Assembly: GCA_963070105.1 (NCBI GenBank)
Contig: OY718803.1
Location: forward strand, 5,252,507 to 5,316,506
Length of the DNA stretch: 64,000 bases
Source of the DNA: Litomosoides sigmodontis
Lineage: Eukaryota; Nematoda; Chromadorea; Rhabditida; Onchocercidae
Direction of reading: 5' to 3'
The translations under genes were made by a program, and so were the position numbers. The notes below the pieces were generated by a model. The model was not told where the DNA came from and made no database searches. It was given only the letters and a program-made list of their open reading frames with translations. Shown in pieces: positions 16,883-31,896 of this stretch (within the stretch, counting starts at the first letter, position 1; each line of letters opens with the position of its first letter).

Positions 16883-17887
16883 GTGAACCGCTACCACTAT
16901 TCGCTCGCTAACAGTGTACTACTACCGACACTGCACTGAACATAAGGTATATATCAGTGTATGTACACAAGAGTGATGAATAAAGTATCCTAGCAAGTTT
17001 AGAAAAATGTCTAAGTGTAAGAAACAATTCGCTGACATACCTCGTTGCCCTGTCAGTTCAAAACATTACAATTATGGACTGTATAAAAGGTACGGCCTTT
17101 TTGAACATCAATAATGATGCACAACAATATGAAGTGATCGGATAATTTTAAATAAGCGAAGCTTAACTTAATGGACTGGAAGCCATTCAATGAATGCTTT
17201 TCACTTTTTTATCGATAGGAAGAAAGTGCACAAGAAAATGTTTCATAGATCTGCTAAAATTTGACGACATTACAAGAGTACTAGGAAGCATCAGAATTCC
17301 GGAGATCTCAAAAGGTTCTATCTTTACACATCCATCTAATTTCCGGAAGATATGTCAAAGAGAACTTTTTTAGGCTCACTGCATTCATCTACTATACTAT
17401 CTCTTTCTCTTCGTTTTTTCGAGATCGTCCTCATCGAGAGTCGAGTACACGACGTCAAGACGGAATAAAAGGTCAACCTAGCACTATGCTTGCACATGAT
17501 CATAATCAATTGGAAATCAGCATCAGAACTTTTAGTTATAGAGATGAAAGCTTTGTTTGCTTTCTTGGAATGATCTTAATTGAATGGAACAGACACACTG
17601 GATAATAACCCGTGGAACAATTTACACAAATCCGAATGACAGTACAAGCAAATAAATTTAGCCATCTCGGACCTCATCTGTCCTAAAATATAACGCAAGT
17701 GATAGACGGCAACAGACATTGTGATCCGATGACACTGTATGCACGAGAGAACTGAATGAAGACGCAACAAAGATATAGAAGCGCTTACAAGTCATCCTAA
17801 CTGGTAGTGCAAAATCTTTAAAGTGAAGAGGTCTTTACATGAGTTCGTCATCATGATTTTGAGGTGAAGAACAAAGTGCAATTTCTA

Positions 17888-17894
17888 GAGGTAG
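17888..17894 (-). promoter_or_regulatory. let-7 seed complement CTACCTC, distal (possible)
   Basis: On the lin-41 strand this reads CTACCTC, complementary to let-7 bases 2-8. It is 2.3 kb after the stop codon, so it counts only if the 3' UTR is that long. No strong 3' pairing is visible. Confidence 0.25.
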
Positions 17895-19040
17895 TTGGAA
17901 CAGTAAGCGGACGACCAAAATACCAAAACAAAATTTCATATAGAAACCGAAGGTCTAAGATTCGAGACAGCGATGTCGTGAATTATCAGACATTTCACAA
18001 ATTGGAATTCTGTTCTTACGGTCTCAAAAAAACTCGCAGTGAAGTCACAAGTTCGACAACGCCAGTATTAAACTGATGAAAGCCTAAAATCCATCTGCAA
18101 AAAAACCGATCAAAGTAATCCTAGTGTATTACACTTATTTTAATATAATTTGAAGATTCTTCGTTAATAAAAGATTTTTCAAACGGCACACAAACTCATG
18201 CAGTAAATCCCTTCACAAGATAAGATCATTCCTATGGAAAGATAAAACGGAAAACAACAGTTAATAACAAGGCCATCAGCATGATCAGAAAGTGAAGTAT
18301 ATGAATTAAACAAAACAAAAAACACAAACGAAACAATGAACTATTTAGATGTAACATTTTAAAAATGGATAGTTCACGACATCTTTCGACCGCTAGCCAT
18401 GACAATTATAAGATAACAAATAACACGATTAAAGAGAACAAAATTAGTACAAACAAACACGTAAACGAAAAAACAAGAAAACGAACTGTTGAATAAAGAA
18501 TAAACGATTAAAGGTAAAACTCACAAATAATAGAAAGTCTATTTATCATGAAGCTGTGATTTTAAATGAAGACTTATGCAATAAAAAACAATAATATCAA
18601 GAGGAGGGTAACAGAGGAGAACGCAGGGAGGTGACCATACACGGACAACACTAAGAATCTCAACTGAGGGCTCATCAATGATGATAAGTTGGAACAAATT
18701 ATCCAGCCATTTAAGTTGGAGATAACATGTCATAATCAGATCCGCCTTAATCTCTGTAAAAGTCATGCTCTTTCTAGAACAGAAAAGCAAAAGATGGCCC
18801 TTCCATTTTGTCCTTACCATTTCCTAAATGAAGGTGACCTGAAATAAAGGAGAGCACCAAATGTCCACATTTGACACCTTCCATCTCAAATTCAATGATT
18901 GCTAATCCCTACTCATGGAAGAACATGTGGAAAATTCGAATCGTTAGTAGTACCACATACACACAACACTAGGCATGGAAATCGCAACGAACATAAGCAA
19001 AGAAAACAAATACCATTTTCTGTTTTATGATCAATTACGC

Positions 19041-19047
19041 GAGGTAG
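19041..19047 (-). promoter_or_regulatory. let-7 seed complement CTACCTC, middle
   Basis: A 7-mer match to the let-7 seed on the lin-41 strand, 1.16 kb after the stop codon. This is comparable to the distance of the let-7 sites in the C. elegans lin-41 3' UTR. The flanking mRNA sequence is TGCAGTCTGCC, with little 3' pairing. Confidence 0.4.
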
Positions 19048-19868
19048 GGCAGACTGCAATACATTGAGTATATGAATTGAGGAGGGACGAGAGAAAATCT
19101 TACATGAACGATCCAAAAATGAGGTAAACGCAACACACGCACGCATACAGATAGATAAAGTCCAACAAATTCATTTATAGCTTTTTAATTGAGAGCGGAG
19201 GTTGAGGGAACTCACAAAAACCAGCGTTTAAAAATTTAAGATGCACTTCTGCTATGGAAAAATCTCCGTAACTTCTCTCAAAAGTTTTTCGTTATCAGTT
19301 TAGCAAATTAACGGAAGTCAAAAACACAACTTCTATACTTCAAAGTATGGTCGCATATACAAGGACACAACTAGTTTCACACGGGTTATTAGTTCTGAAA
19401 GGGAACTTTTGAGTGCTCTTTTCAAAGCACACATATGAGAGGCTTTCCTAGCATAAGTGCACCACTACATTTAGAAAATAACCGGATAACTGTAACCGAA
19501 GTAATTTGAGGCTGAAAATTTAAATTCGAAAAAACCCAATTTCAAAGAAATTATTCCTAATATAAGGAGCTTTCTTTTAAAAAAAATGTTGCATAAAAAG
19601 CATCGATTCATTCGATTCATATAAGCGTAGGCCTGCACCACCAAGAGTGATTTTGGACTGATTTAAAGGAATAATTCACCACCTATTAATACTAATTCTG
19701 TGCTTCAAAACTCGAGCAATCGTTTCAATACCAATTTGAGCAGATTTTCTAAGTATTCCTGGGAGCAATAATTTAAGGAACATCCTAGAAAAAGTGGCGT
19801 CTAGATTTAGATTTAGAACAATTCACAAGATATCAATCTAACAACTATCAACATGGAAAGAAGAATTA

Positions 19869-19875
19869 GAGGTAG
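19869..19875 (-). promoter_or_regulatory. let-7 seed complement CTACCTC, proximal
   Basis: A 7-mer match to the let-7 seed on the lin-41 strand, about 330 bases after the stop codon. It is almost certainly inside the 3' UTR. lin-41 is the classic let-7 target in nematodes and vertebrates (TRIM71), which is established knowledge. That this site works is inference. Confidence 0.5.
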
Positions 19876-20206
19876 AAGTGAAAATGCAGAAAAAAACAAG
19901 CAAGAAACAAAGGAGGGGAAGAAATGAGACATGCATATACTTGTATACATTAAAGTACGTGTACAGCGATCATATCCATAGATTTTTTTCGATAATAAAA
20001 AAGGAAAAATTTTAGATGACCACGGAACTGAGTAAAGGAAACATTAAAAAGGTTCTGCTGTCCAAAGTAAGAATGTGGAGCAAAGTTATGTAACTAAATT
20101 GGATGAATTTGGTTTTAGAACACAATGAATTACAAATTTCTTCAAATTTCGAAAAAGTTTCGAGCTAATGAAACAGACTCGATTCAGAAATGATTGGGAC
20201 GCTTAT

Positions 20207-23200
20207 CTAATACACCCGAATACAGCTGCTACCAAAATCTACAACATAAATTAAGCCATCAGGTGAAACACATAAGTCGGTAGGACGATCAAGGGCTGAA
20301 TGTTGTAGCGCATTTGCAGATGCGGACAGTTGGGGAGATGATGCTTTTAAAGTGTTATTTGTTATTACTGGAATATTTACTAGTGGTGTTATAGCGCCTT
20401 CTCCACCCGCTCCACCACCAGTATTACTCACTGTAACTGCCGGTGAAAGTCCTGGCACTGCACCACCAAATGACGCAACGCACTGCATTCCATCCAAGCT
20501 TAACACCTAAAAACAAAAGGAATGGTTTGAAAAATCCTATAAAACACTTCTTTAAAACAAACTGAGAACATCTAACCTGAATTCGATTATTACGTGAATC
20601 ACAGACAAGAATATGCCCTTCATTGTCGGTTGTTATTCCCTGGGGACGACAAAATGATCCTTCACTGTCACCTTCGTTACCGTACATCTTCATATCAACT
20701 GTACCGCGTGATGATATCACTACCAGACGATGATTATTGAAATCACTGGAATTTACTCTCACATAAATTAAAACTAAGAAAATAAAACTGAAAAATCTAC
20801 TGCTAAAGTTTAAAAAAGCACACAATCTTTCCAATACTCCATCCAACATTAGCACTGTCTCGCAGCTCACACTACTTGCACATGTCTTTCAAGGAAATTC
20901 GACCATTTCCCAAAACAATTTTTACATCGTTCTTTCAACCATCAATGATGGATGTCTTTAGATATGCGCTGACTATACTTACGTAATAACTAGCTGACCA
21001 TCATGTAAATAACAAACGCCACGAGGTGAATCCAGATTCTTGTAGTTGTAGAGTGAATTATCAAAGCCAAATTTACGAATAAATTGTCCTTGTGGCGAAA
21101 ACATCTGCAATATTAAGAACATAACCAGACAATAATCAAGAAAATTAGTGAAAATTTTGGGAACTGACCTGTACACGATGATTTCTTGTGTCCGAAACCG
21201 CAATTTGGTTAAAAGAATTTACGGCGACTCCCCATGGATAATTGAAAAGACCAGGAGTTCTGCCGCGTTCACCAAATTTCAATAAAAAATCTCCACGCTC
21301 ACTGAACACTTGCACCCGATGGTTATCCTTGTCGGCTACGATTATTTCGTTCTGAAATTCATTTAAGCTGTTAAAAATAAAACATAAAAACTAGAGCACC
21401 ATGCGAGAGTTAGGAAAACCAACCATAGAATTAACGGCAATGCCCGCCGGACGATCGAATTGTCCTGGACGAGTTCCTGGAGAACCAAATTTGTGCAAAA
21501 AATGACCTTCTTGATCGAAAATCTGTAATTTCAGATATATTAGCGCACTAGTAGGAACAAACTCTGGAATAATATAATTATAGTTGAGTAGTCCAATTAA
21601 TCTGCAATTCCATAACCTGTATACGATTGTTGCTTCTGTCCGCTACAACAATGCGCCCTTTATTATCGCAACAAATTCCCCATGGTCGACAAAACTGTCC
21701 ATCAGCGCTACCTTCTGAACCAAAGGAGAATAATGGTCCTGTACGAGCAATTGTTTCATAGTTTCGACCTTTTCGTGCATATATTACCGTGGGACACCCA
21801 CTAGAATTGAAGATAATTCTAGCAATCATAGACAAAATACTCATTTCGATATCACCAGAACTTTTCGTGCATTTTTCACGTAATAATGAGATTACTTATA
21901 TCAAAAAAATGAGTGCTTCCCATAAAAAAAGTATCCAATGGACACAAAATCTGAACCTACCAAATGGAAACACCTCGAATTTTGATATCCAAAAAATGAT
22001 TGCCTTCATCGGTTGGAAAATAAGTCAGCGAGTAAATCCCTCCATCCTGCTCACTGTAATATGGTTTGACGAGAACATGGGAAGCAGATGCACATCGAAT
22101 ATTTAATGCTGACTTCTTTCGAAGTTCTCCCTTCTACGACCTAAAACCAATTTTTCGAGATTGATCTAAACGAATTCACAACTTACGCAATGCGTATATC
22201 CAGGGTACGACCCTCGGGGCTAAGCAACGAAGCAGACACCTGGTGGCTTGTAGATGTACAAGCATCGCCGCAGGAGTCACGAGTTTGCACTAAAATGGTA
22301 GACAGCCGGTCACGAATTGCGCGCTTGTATCCTTCACCAATAATGTGTGTTGTTCGTGCACAAGCCCCACTCTCCAGCTCCCCTAGAGAGCGTAACCTGG
22401 AAAATATGTAAAGCAAGTGAATTAGCACATGAAATCCTACGTTCATATAAATGTGACAAAGTTCGAGTTGATGAAGTCGTGCATGACGCATGCTTTTTTT
22501 CTTATAACATTCCATCCAAATTTAAATTTAAACAAAAACAAAGATAGGTAAATCGAACTTTGAAATAAAAGTACTGTCGGGTGGTATGAATTTGATCAAA
22601 TCAGTTTCATTTGGTACCAAATATAAACATGGTTCTCGCAAAATACTAAGCAATGCATCAAATGAATTACGTTGTTGGATTTCCATCCCTTCCCCGACTG
22701 CTGTTACAATTTCTGCTGCCTAGAAAAATTTAAAAAAAAACACAATCTAGCATCAAATAATTTCGACTTATGATGACTTACAGAAAAAGAAGCGCAAATT
22801 CCACTAGAAACAACAAATAGTTTAATGGACACCTAGTAGAACATTCAAAACAAGAACACCCACACAGTACGTGAGACCCACTCAACCCAACAAACATAGC
22901 ATTTATTTTAATCTCATTCCAGAATCAGGAAAAAAGAATACTGAAGGCTATCCAAACCACACTTTCAGGGCCTCAGTTAAAACTGTGTGACGCTGTCCAA
23001 GCAGTTCTCCTTGGGCTTTCAGTGTGCTGATTTTAGTCTGGCGAATGGTATCAACGCGCTGCAATAAATCACGCTTCCTTTCTTCTAGCGCACTGATATG
23101 CAAATGTATCGCCGATCGTAGTTCACGAATTGCTGACTGAAGAGTTTTTCCTATGCAGAACATTCACAGTCACTTTGAAATACCCCTAGTTTTGCGAGTG

Positions 23201-25948
23201 TTGCATTACTTTAATCCAACAAGAATTCATTGACATAAAACAAGTTCTTATATGTGATTACATTAAAAGACTGTATTCTGATTCCATTTAGTAATTGTTC
23301 AAATCTATTGGATCTAGGCGATCATATTTTAAAGATTTCGACCTGTACAGAAGCATCGACTCTTTCTAGCATCCGACGTACAGTTTCCAATGCATCCTCT
23401 AAATTTTTCTGATCATGCTTTGAGCTTGCAATCAACATCAGCAGCGATGTTCTTAGTTCACCATACGGTACAAGTTGATGTTTCGAGTGGTCCGCAACAC
23501 ACATGTTGCATAGCGGTACAGTTCCACAAGTCACACAGTTACAAATTACAGGTGAGTCATGGGTGCTGCATGTTTCTATTTCAAGTAAATTTTCGAATTT
23601 AACTTGTTCTCTTGCAGTGTTCAGCTATAATTCAGTACTTCTATCAAAATGGCATCATTAATTTTTAGCTAACAGGCATCATTTCTTAATGTTTACCTAA
23701 CAGTAAATTTGTCTTCGCTAATTGTCAAAAATAATGGAGAGGTTTTTATAACATCTAGAAGAAACTTCAACAGTTTTCAAATGTGATTTCCGGTATATAT
23801 ATATATATATGTTTTAACTGATAATTCTAAACATTACTTGACGCAAAGGTACGCCTTCGAAAGCCTCAATACGCACCACTTTGTGTTCACGAGTAACTCG
23901 CATGCGATAATGTGCAACAACGCACTCACTACACAATGTTTCATCACATTGCAAACAACGCACAGTTGCTATTGCATTATCCTAAAACGAAGTTTATGAA
24001 ATCATGTTCCGAAAATTATGCATCTTTGTGTAACAGCAGTTGCAGATAAGCACATTACAATTACGGATGAATACATTCGCGCTAGAGACGAACTGATGAG
24101 GCCAATAACAGACTATTTAAAAACAACATACATATAAATATATAAATAGGCATACATATAAATAGGTATAGCTTATAGAATAACATCCTAAAATTCACAA
24201 AATTGCTCGCCTCAGCGCACATAGTGCATTTGGGATACTTAACACTGAACGTTTGCTGAATCTCAGCACTTGGAACGGTATGCCAGTTTATCGTTGAGGT
24301 AGCAGTAAGTGGTTGGGGAGGTAGTGAAAATAATCCTGCAACAGCTGCAGCGCCACTTTGGAAGGTTAGGACAGATGGATCAAGCAGTGGATGTGTTGCT
24401 GAGGTGTCTGACAATTGTTGTGAAGAATGGAACAATTTAGTCCGTTGATGAGATGTTTGCACCTAGAAATCTTATCCATAATTCTGTTCGCTATTTTTAT
24501 GCAATTACTATTTACCCAAAGCATAAAAGCTAAATTTCAACACAAAAAAGTTTTCTGAATTTAAATAAACCTGAAAGAGCAAACTGCAAATTCTATCAAA
24601 GTCCAAGTCACATGTCTTCAGTGATTTAAAAAGTCAACTTATGGCTGATGTATTTCGGCATTGCTATTCCAGATGATATTTCAACTACAAGCTAGAAAGA
24701 TGATTGCAAGATTGCGCCGGAACACTTTCTAAACTTTGATAGCACTTTTTCATCTACAATTACTCATTAGTGATGTAACTATAAACCTTTGGCAAATCTT
24801 TCTAGTTACTTCAGTTGCCTTAGCGAATAGCAACGACAATAACAGCAACAAACCGCTGAGCGTTGCAATTCGTGTTTAATCAGCGATTTTGGTGAAAGAG
24901 GATCCCAAATTGAAAAGGAAGAATCTAGAGAAAGATTTGTGGCAGCAACATCTCCACAATGTGATGAAGTTTCCGGAAAAAGAGGACTTGAACTTGCGGT
25001 GATGCTACCCAACGAAGATGGAAGTGCTCCAACTGATGCATTATTCAAACATAGTGGGCATAACTGTGTTTGACTGATAATTGAAGCACACTGGCCACAG
25101 AATCTAGAAATTTCATACAAGTTTCAGCAACTTCTTTCGAAGAATTCAAACAAGAACTCAGATAACAAAGGCATTACAAAATTTGAGGCATTAACTTTCT
25201 TCACAACTTAATCTCAATGGTTTAATCTAGAACAAGAGAATATTTTGCGAAGGAGCTGATGAAGTTTACGTGTTCAACTTTAGACTCTGTGAATTATTGA
25301 GTTTAAAAAATATGTCGATTGAGGGATGAAAACTGGAACAGAAAAACTTGTTGAGTACATAACAATGAAATAAATGATTCGCACTTAAATCTGTAATTTC
25401 AGCAAAATAAATTGTGTTTTTAAAAGAATTTATCCTACCTGTGTTTACATGGCAGCATAACGAAAGTAGAATATAGTTGGCCTTTATTGCAGGCATGACA
25501 GTGACCGCTTTCGTTTGAATCATCCATCACTGCACTGGATGTTGAGAGAAACTGAAACCTTACAATCAATACGACCCGCTAAAAGTTTTGTTATAATTTT
25601 CTGGAGAGTATTAAAAGGTACAGATAACCTGTATCTTTTTCGGTATCTCGAATACACAAAACTCTTATTAATGGTCATATTAATCTCTAATAAAGTACGA
25701 GTGAGAGAATCAGGCGGAAATCAAGTCGTAGCAATAGACGAGAAGAGTGCAACCTGAAGCGACACTGTAGATGAAACTGTAGTAGGAATGGAAGCTGTGC
25801 TGAGATTGCATGCCGTTAAGGGCACCAGATTTTTCCCACTGCCTTCTTGGTGACCACCTTCATCATGTTTATTCATAATAACATTGCTTAATTCCCGAAT
25901 AGAATTCCACTCGTCACCGCTTCCACCCTGCAAACGATAGGAATTCAT
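20207..25948 (-). CDS. lin-41: LIN-41 / TRIM71 ortholog, RING-B-box-coiled coil-filamin-NHL protein
   Basis: Sixteen exons: 25754-25948, 25439-25551, 24854-25103, 24211-24462, 23838-23981, 23343-23624, 22963-23136, 22559-22719, 22187-22396, 21961-22053, 21617-21800, 21424-21522, 21169-21351, 20983-21104, 20577-20745, 20207-20506; about 976 residues, in phase throughout. Domains: RING about 83-122 (CHAC...CKHRFCGQC...CPLC); B-box 1 near 265-310 (CTMC, CLQC, CSEC); B-box 2 near 337-370 (CSTH, CVTC, CNMC); coiled coil to about 470; filamin about 540-640 ([20 protein letters not shown]); six NHL repeats to the C-terminus ([20 protein letters not shown]; last repeat ends [11 protein letters not shown]). 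The C. elegans protein is an RNA-binding translational repressor controlling larval-to-adult timing and oocyte maturation, and is repressed by let-7. Less certain: the start (ATG 25948, in-frame TGA just upstream; an internal ATG at about 25873 is an alternative), and the donor after B-box 1 (GC donor at 24210, or GT donor at 24198 adding four residues). Confidence 0.95.
23793..23811. repeat. Short (TA)n tract
   Basis: About nine TA units in the intron between the two B-box exons of lin-41. Confidence 0.9.
24295..24315 (-). promoter_or_regulatory. let-7 8-mer seed match with 3' pairing inside lin-41 coding exon 4
   Basis: On the mRNA strand the segment reads CAACC, eight unpaired bases, then CTACCTCA. 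The 8-mer pairs with let-7 bases 1-8 and CAACC with bases 11-15. This two-part arrangement resembles C. elegans lin-41 let-7 sites, which have strong 3' pairing around a loop. It lies in the low-complexity linker before B-box 1. The match is directly seen; function is inference. Confidence 0.4.
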
Positions 25949-26339
25949 AAGACATCATACTAAAAGATGGTGCGGATCCTGATAATGATGTAAATGTTGC
26001 ATGAGTGATGAGAAGCACTCGCTTCGTACACGTCAAATACAATCCTAAATTTGATAATTTCCAAATGCGAAAATTAGACAGCTTCCTTCACTCTTACTAT
26101 ACTGGTCATGTCACATCCGTTGATTTTTTCTGGATGAAGTTAAGTATGTTGTCGACTAACATCTCTCAATTTGCTTTATTTGAAAGGACAATTGCGAGAG
26201 ACAAGCTGTCAACTTTCCGCATTTAACAACACCAAGGAATGACGGCACCTCTAAGGAGCAGAGTAATGAATATTAGAAATGAATATGGAGCTCTTCTATT
26301 TCATGATTTTACTAGCTGCACCTTCACTCTACCTAGCTT
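25949..26339. other. lin-41 5' flank
   Basis: Immediately upstream of the chosen ATG lies a CTTTTAG acceptor-like site (25960-25961 is the AG). It could be a cis or spliced-leader acceptor. Nothing else is recognised. Confidence 0.4.
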
Positions 26340-26803
26340 GCTTTCCCACACCTTAAAGACACGTAGGTGATGATGGAGAACGAAGGGCAAGGCCGCCGAA
26401 GCGAACGGGGAGTAGTTGTAAGCTGCCCTGAAGGGAGAGCCAGGTGCGCGCGCAGGAAGGATTTAAGGGATTCGTGGGACGGAACATCTATCTGAATAGG
26501 GATGGGAACGAACTATGTGAGAGCCCGCAACGACGCCAGAAGAGTGCACTCGGGAGGCGCAGCATCGTACCAGAGCTAGGTAGATGTGCACAGCATCATC
26601 ATCATCATCACTCTTCAGACAATTCAGTTCTAGGTAGGCCGGTCTTCTCACTCACACACTCCCTTCTCTCTTCCCAACACTTGCACTTTTTTATGGCAGC
26701 ACTATTCTTGCCATGTCATCCGTCCATCCCTCTCTCCGTCCGTCCGAGCTCTCCCTGTCGTCACACTGTACTATCATCATCCATCCTACACCAATGTCAT
26801 GGT

Positions 26804-26806
<3 letters not shown>

Positions 26807-26847
<41 letters not shown>
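26807..26847. repeat. (CA)n dinucleotide microsatellite
   Basis: About 20 CA units in the GC-richer region upstream of lin-41. Confidence 0.97.
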
Positions 26848-26849
<2 letters not shown>

Positions 26850-26869
26850 ATCCACATCTCAAACCTATC

Positions 26870-26955
26870 ACCGCCACCACCACTACTGCTACTACTACTA
26901 CTACCATTACTACTACCACTACTACCACCACCACCACCACCACTACTACTACTAC
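26870..26955. repeat. Imperfect (CAC/TAC)n trinucleotide repeat
   Basis: About 28 triplets mixing CAC, TAC and a few TGC/CAT. It reads as homopolymer-like protein in all frames and is not coding. Confidence 0.9.
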
Positions 26956-27330
26956 ATGACTTTCCCGAAAGTGCACTACTGTAGGAGGCAAGGAAGATGC
27001 ACGCAAATATGCAGATGAAAGAGACACGAAATGATGCACAGGCGATGGCAGAGAGGCGAACTCGGTGTGGTTCGGCTGTGTGAAAGTGCAAGGAGCTTAA
27101 CTCTGAGAGAAACACTCTTCCTCTCGTCGCCCCCGCTCATTGAGACTAAGGCTGCTGCCCGTCCTACCTCTACCCGAGCCCCTCCGAGATATCAATAGAG
27201 TTGCTTCGAAGAACAAAGACGCTACCATCTCAAACCTTTACAAGGGCGCAAGCGCTATGCAACAACAGCTACACCTCGACCGACCGATGCTACGCACTCT
27301 GCGAGTTCGCATTTTACTCTGACAGCTCGA

Positions 27331-28036
27331 GATGCATTAGACAACTTGACATACCTCAGATAGTGCTTCGAATACCTCACTAGCATACCTCCCTAACTTC
27401 AATATATGGAACGCATAATATAGTGTTCCCACGTACTACCATGCCTTCCAGCGTGTTAGCAGCATATTTCCGTGCTCTAATGTTTACTGTTTACTGTTCT
27501 GTAAGCAAACCGAAAATTCGTAGAAGATTTATTTCCATTTATATACCCTTTACTTTGGCATTAATCCAACCGTAGTGCGTCTAAAGCTCTCTCGTCTCTG
27601 ATTCGTTCTCTTTCTCTACAATATAATGTAGAAAGGGAAAGGAATAGTCGACATCGAGTGGTTGTCTCCCAACTGTTCCTCTTCCTCATTTTTCGACATA
27701 TATAGAAGAGGTACATAGAAGAGAGAGAGAGAGAGAAAGAAGAGCCAAACATTAACATTAGAAACAAAACGATAATTATAAAATTCCAGTTAGAGCTATC
27801 ACAACTCCATAAGTTATCCGTCAGCAAAAAAAGTTACAAATAAAAATCTCATTTGATATCTTTAACTGAAAAATGTTGCCTAAATGGATAAACGCATTCC
27901 TTCACAATCCATTCAGCAACAAGCGTGTTAATAATCGTAATTTTGCACACATTCTTTAGTCCAACTCGTAAAAGTAATTAGCAAAAGGCAAAAATAGGAA
28001 AGTGCCATACAGACAACAGCAGAAGAAACTTTTCTC
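27331..28036. other. Intergenic between rtcB 3' end and the lin-41 upstream region
   Basis: About 0.7 kb including the rtcB 3' UTR. A GA tract lies at about 27719-27734. No gene seen. Confidence 0.5.

Positions 28037-31896
<3,860 letters not shown>

Larger units (their letters stand above)
16900..20206 (-). other. Downstream region and presumed 3' UTR of lin-41
   Basis: There is no gene in these 3.3 kb. The proximal part must contain the lin-41 3' UTR. I found no canonical AATAAA on the minus strand in the first 3 kb; variants such as AATGAA occur near 19168 and 19608, so the 3' end cannot be placed. Three let-7 seed complements fall here and are listed separately. Confidence 0.5.
26340..27330. 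promoter_or_regulatory. GC-richer, repeat-laden region upstream of lin-41 (possible promoter)
   Basis: Base composition shifts clearly toward G and C compared with its surroundings (for example the CGCGCGCAGGAAGG area near 26445, and many CpGs to 27300). It lies 0.4-1.4 kb upstream of the lin-41 start on the same transcription unit side. It contains CAT, CA and TAC/CAC repeats. The plus-strand open frame at 26444-26959 runs into the repeats and is not called as a gene. A promoter or non-coding first exon of lin-41 is the likeliest use, by inference. Confidence 0.4.

Noticed and set aside
22054..22150. Longer version of the lin-41 filamin exon starting near 22140
   Set aside because: It gives a frame that cannot join the upstream exon in phase without a TAG; the TTACAG acceptor at 22054 joins in phase and matches the filamin alignment.
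24295..24316. Plus-strand sequence TGAGGTAGCAG resembling mature let-7, considered as a microRNA gene
   Set aside because: Similarity stops after about ten bases, no hairpin partner is visible nearby, and the segment is a coding exon of lin-41 on the other strand. It is better read as a let-7 target site.
26444..26959. 171-codon plus-strand frame and several overlapping frames on both strands
   Set aside because: Open only because CA and CAC/TAC repeats lack stop codons; the proteins are homopolymer-like.
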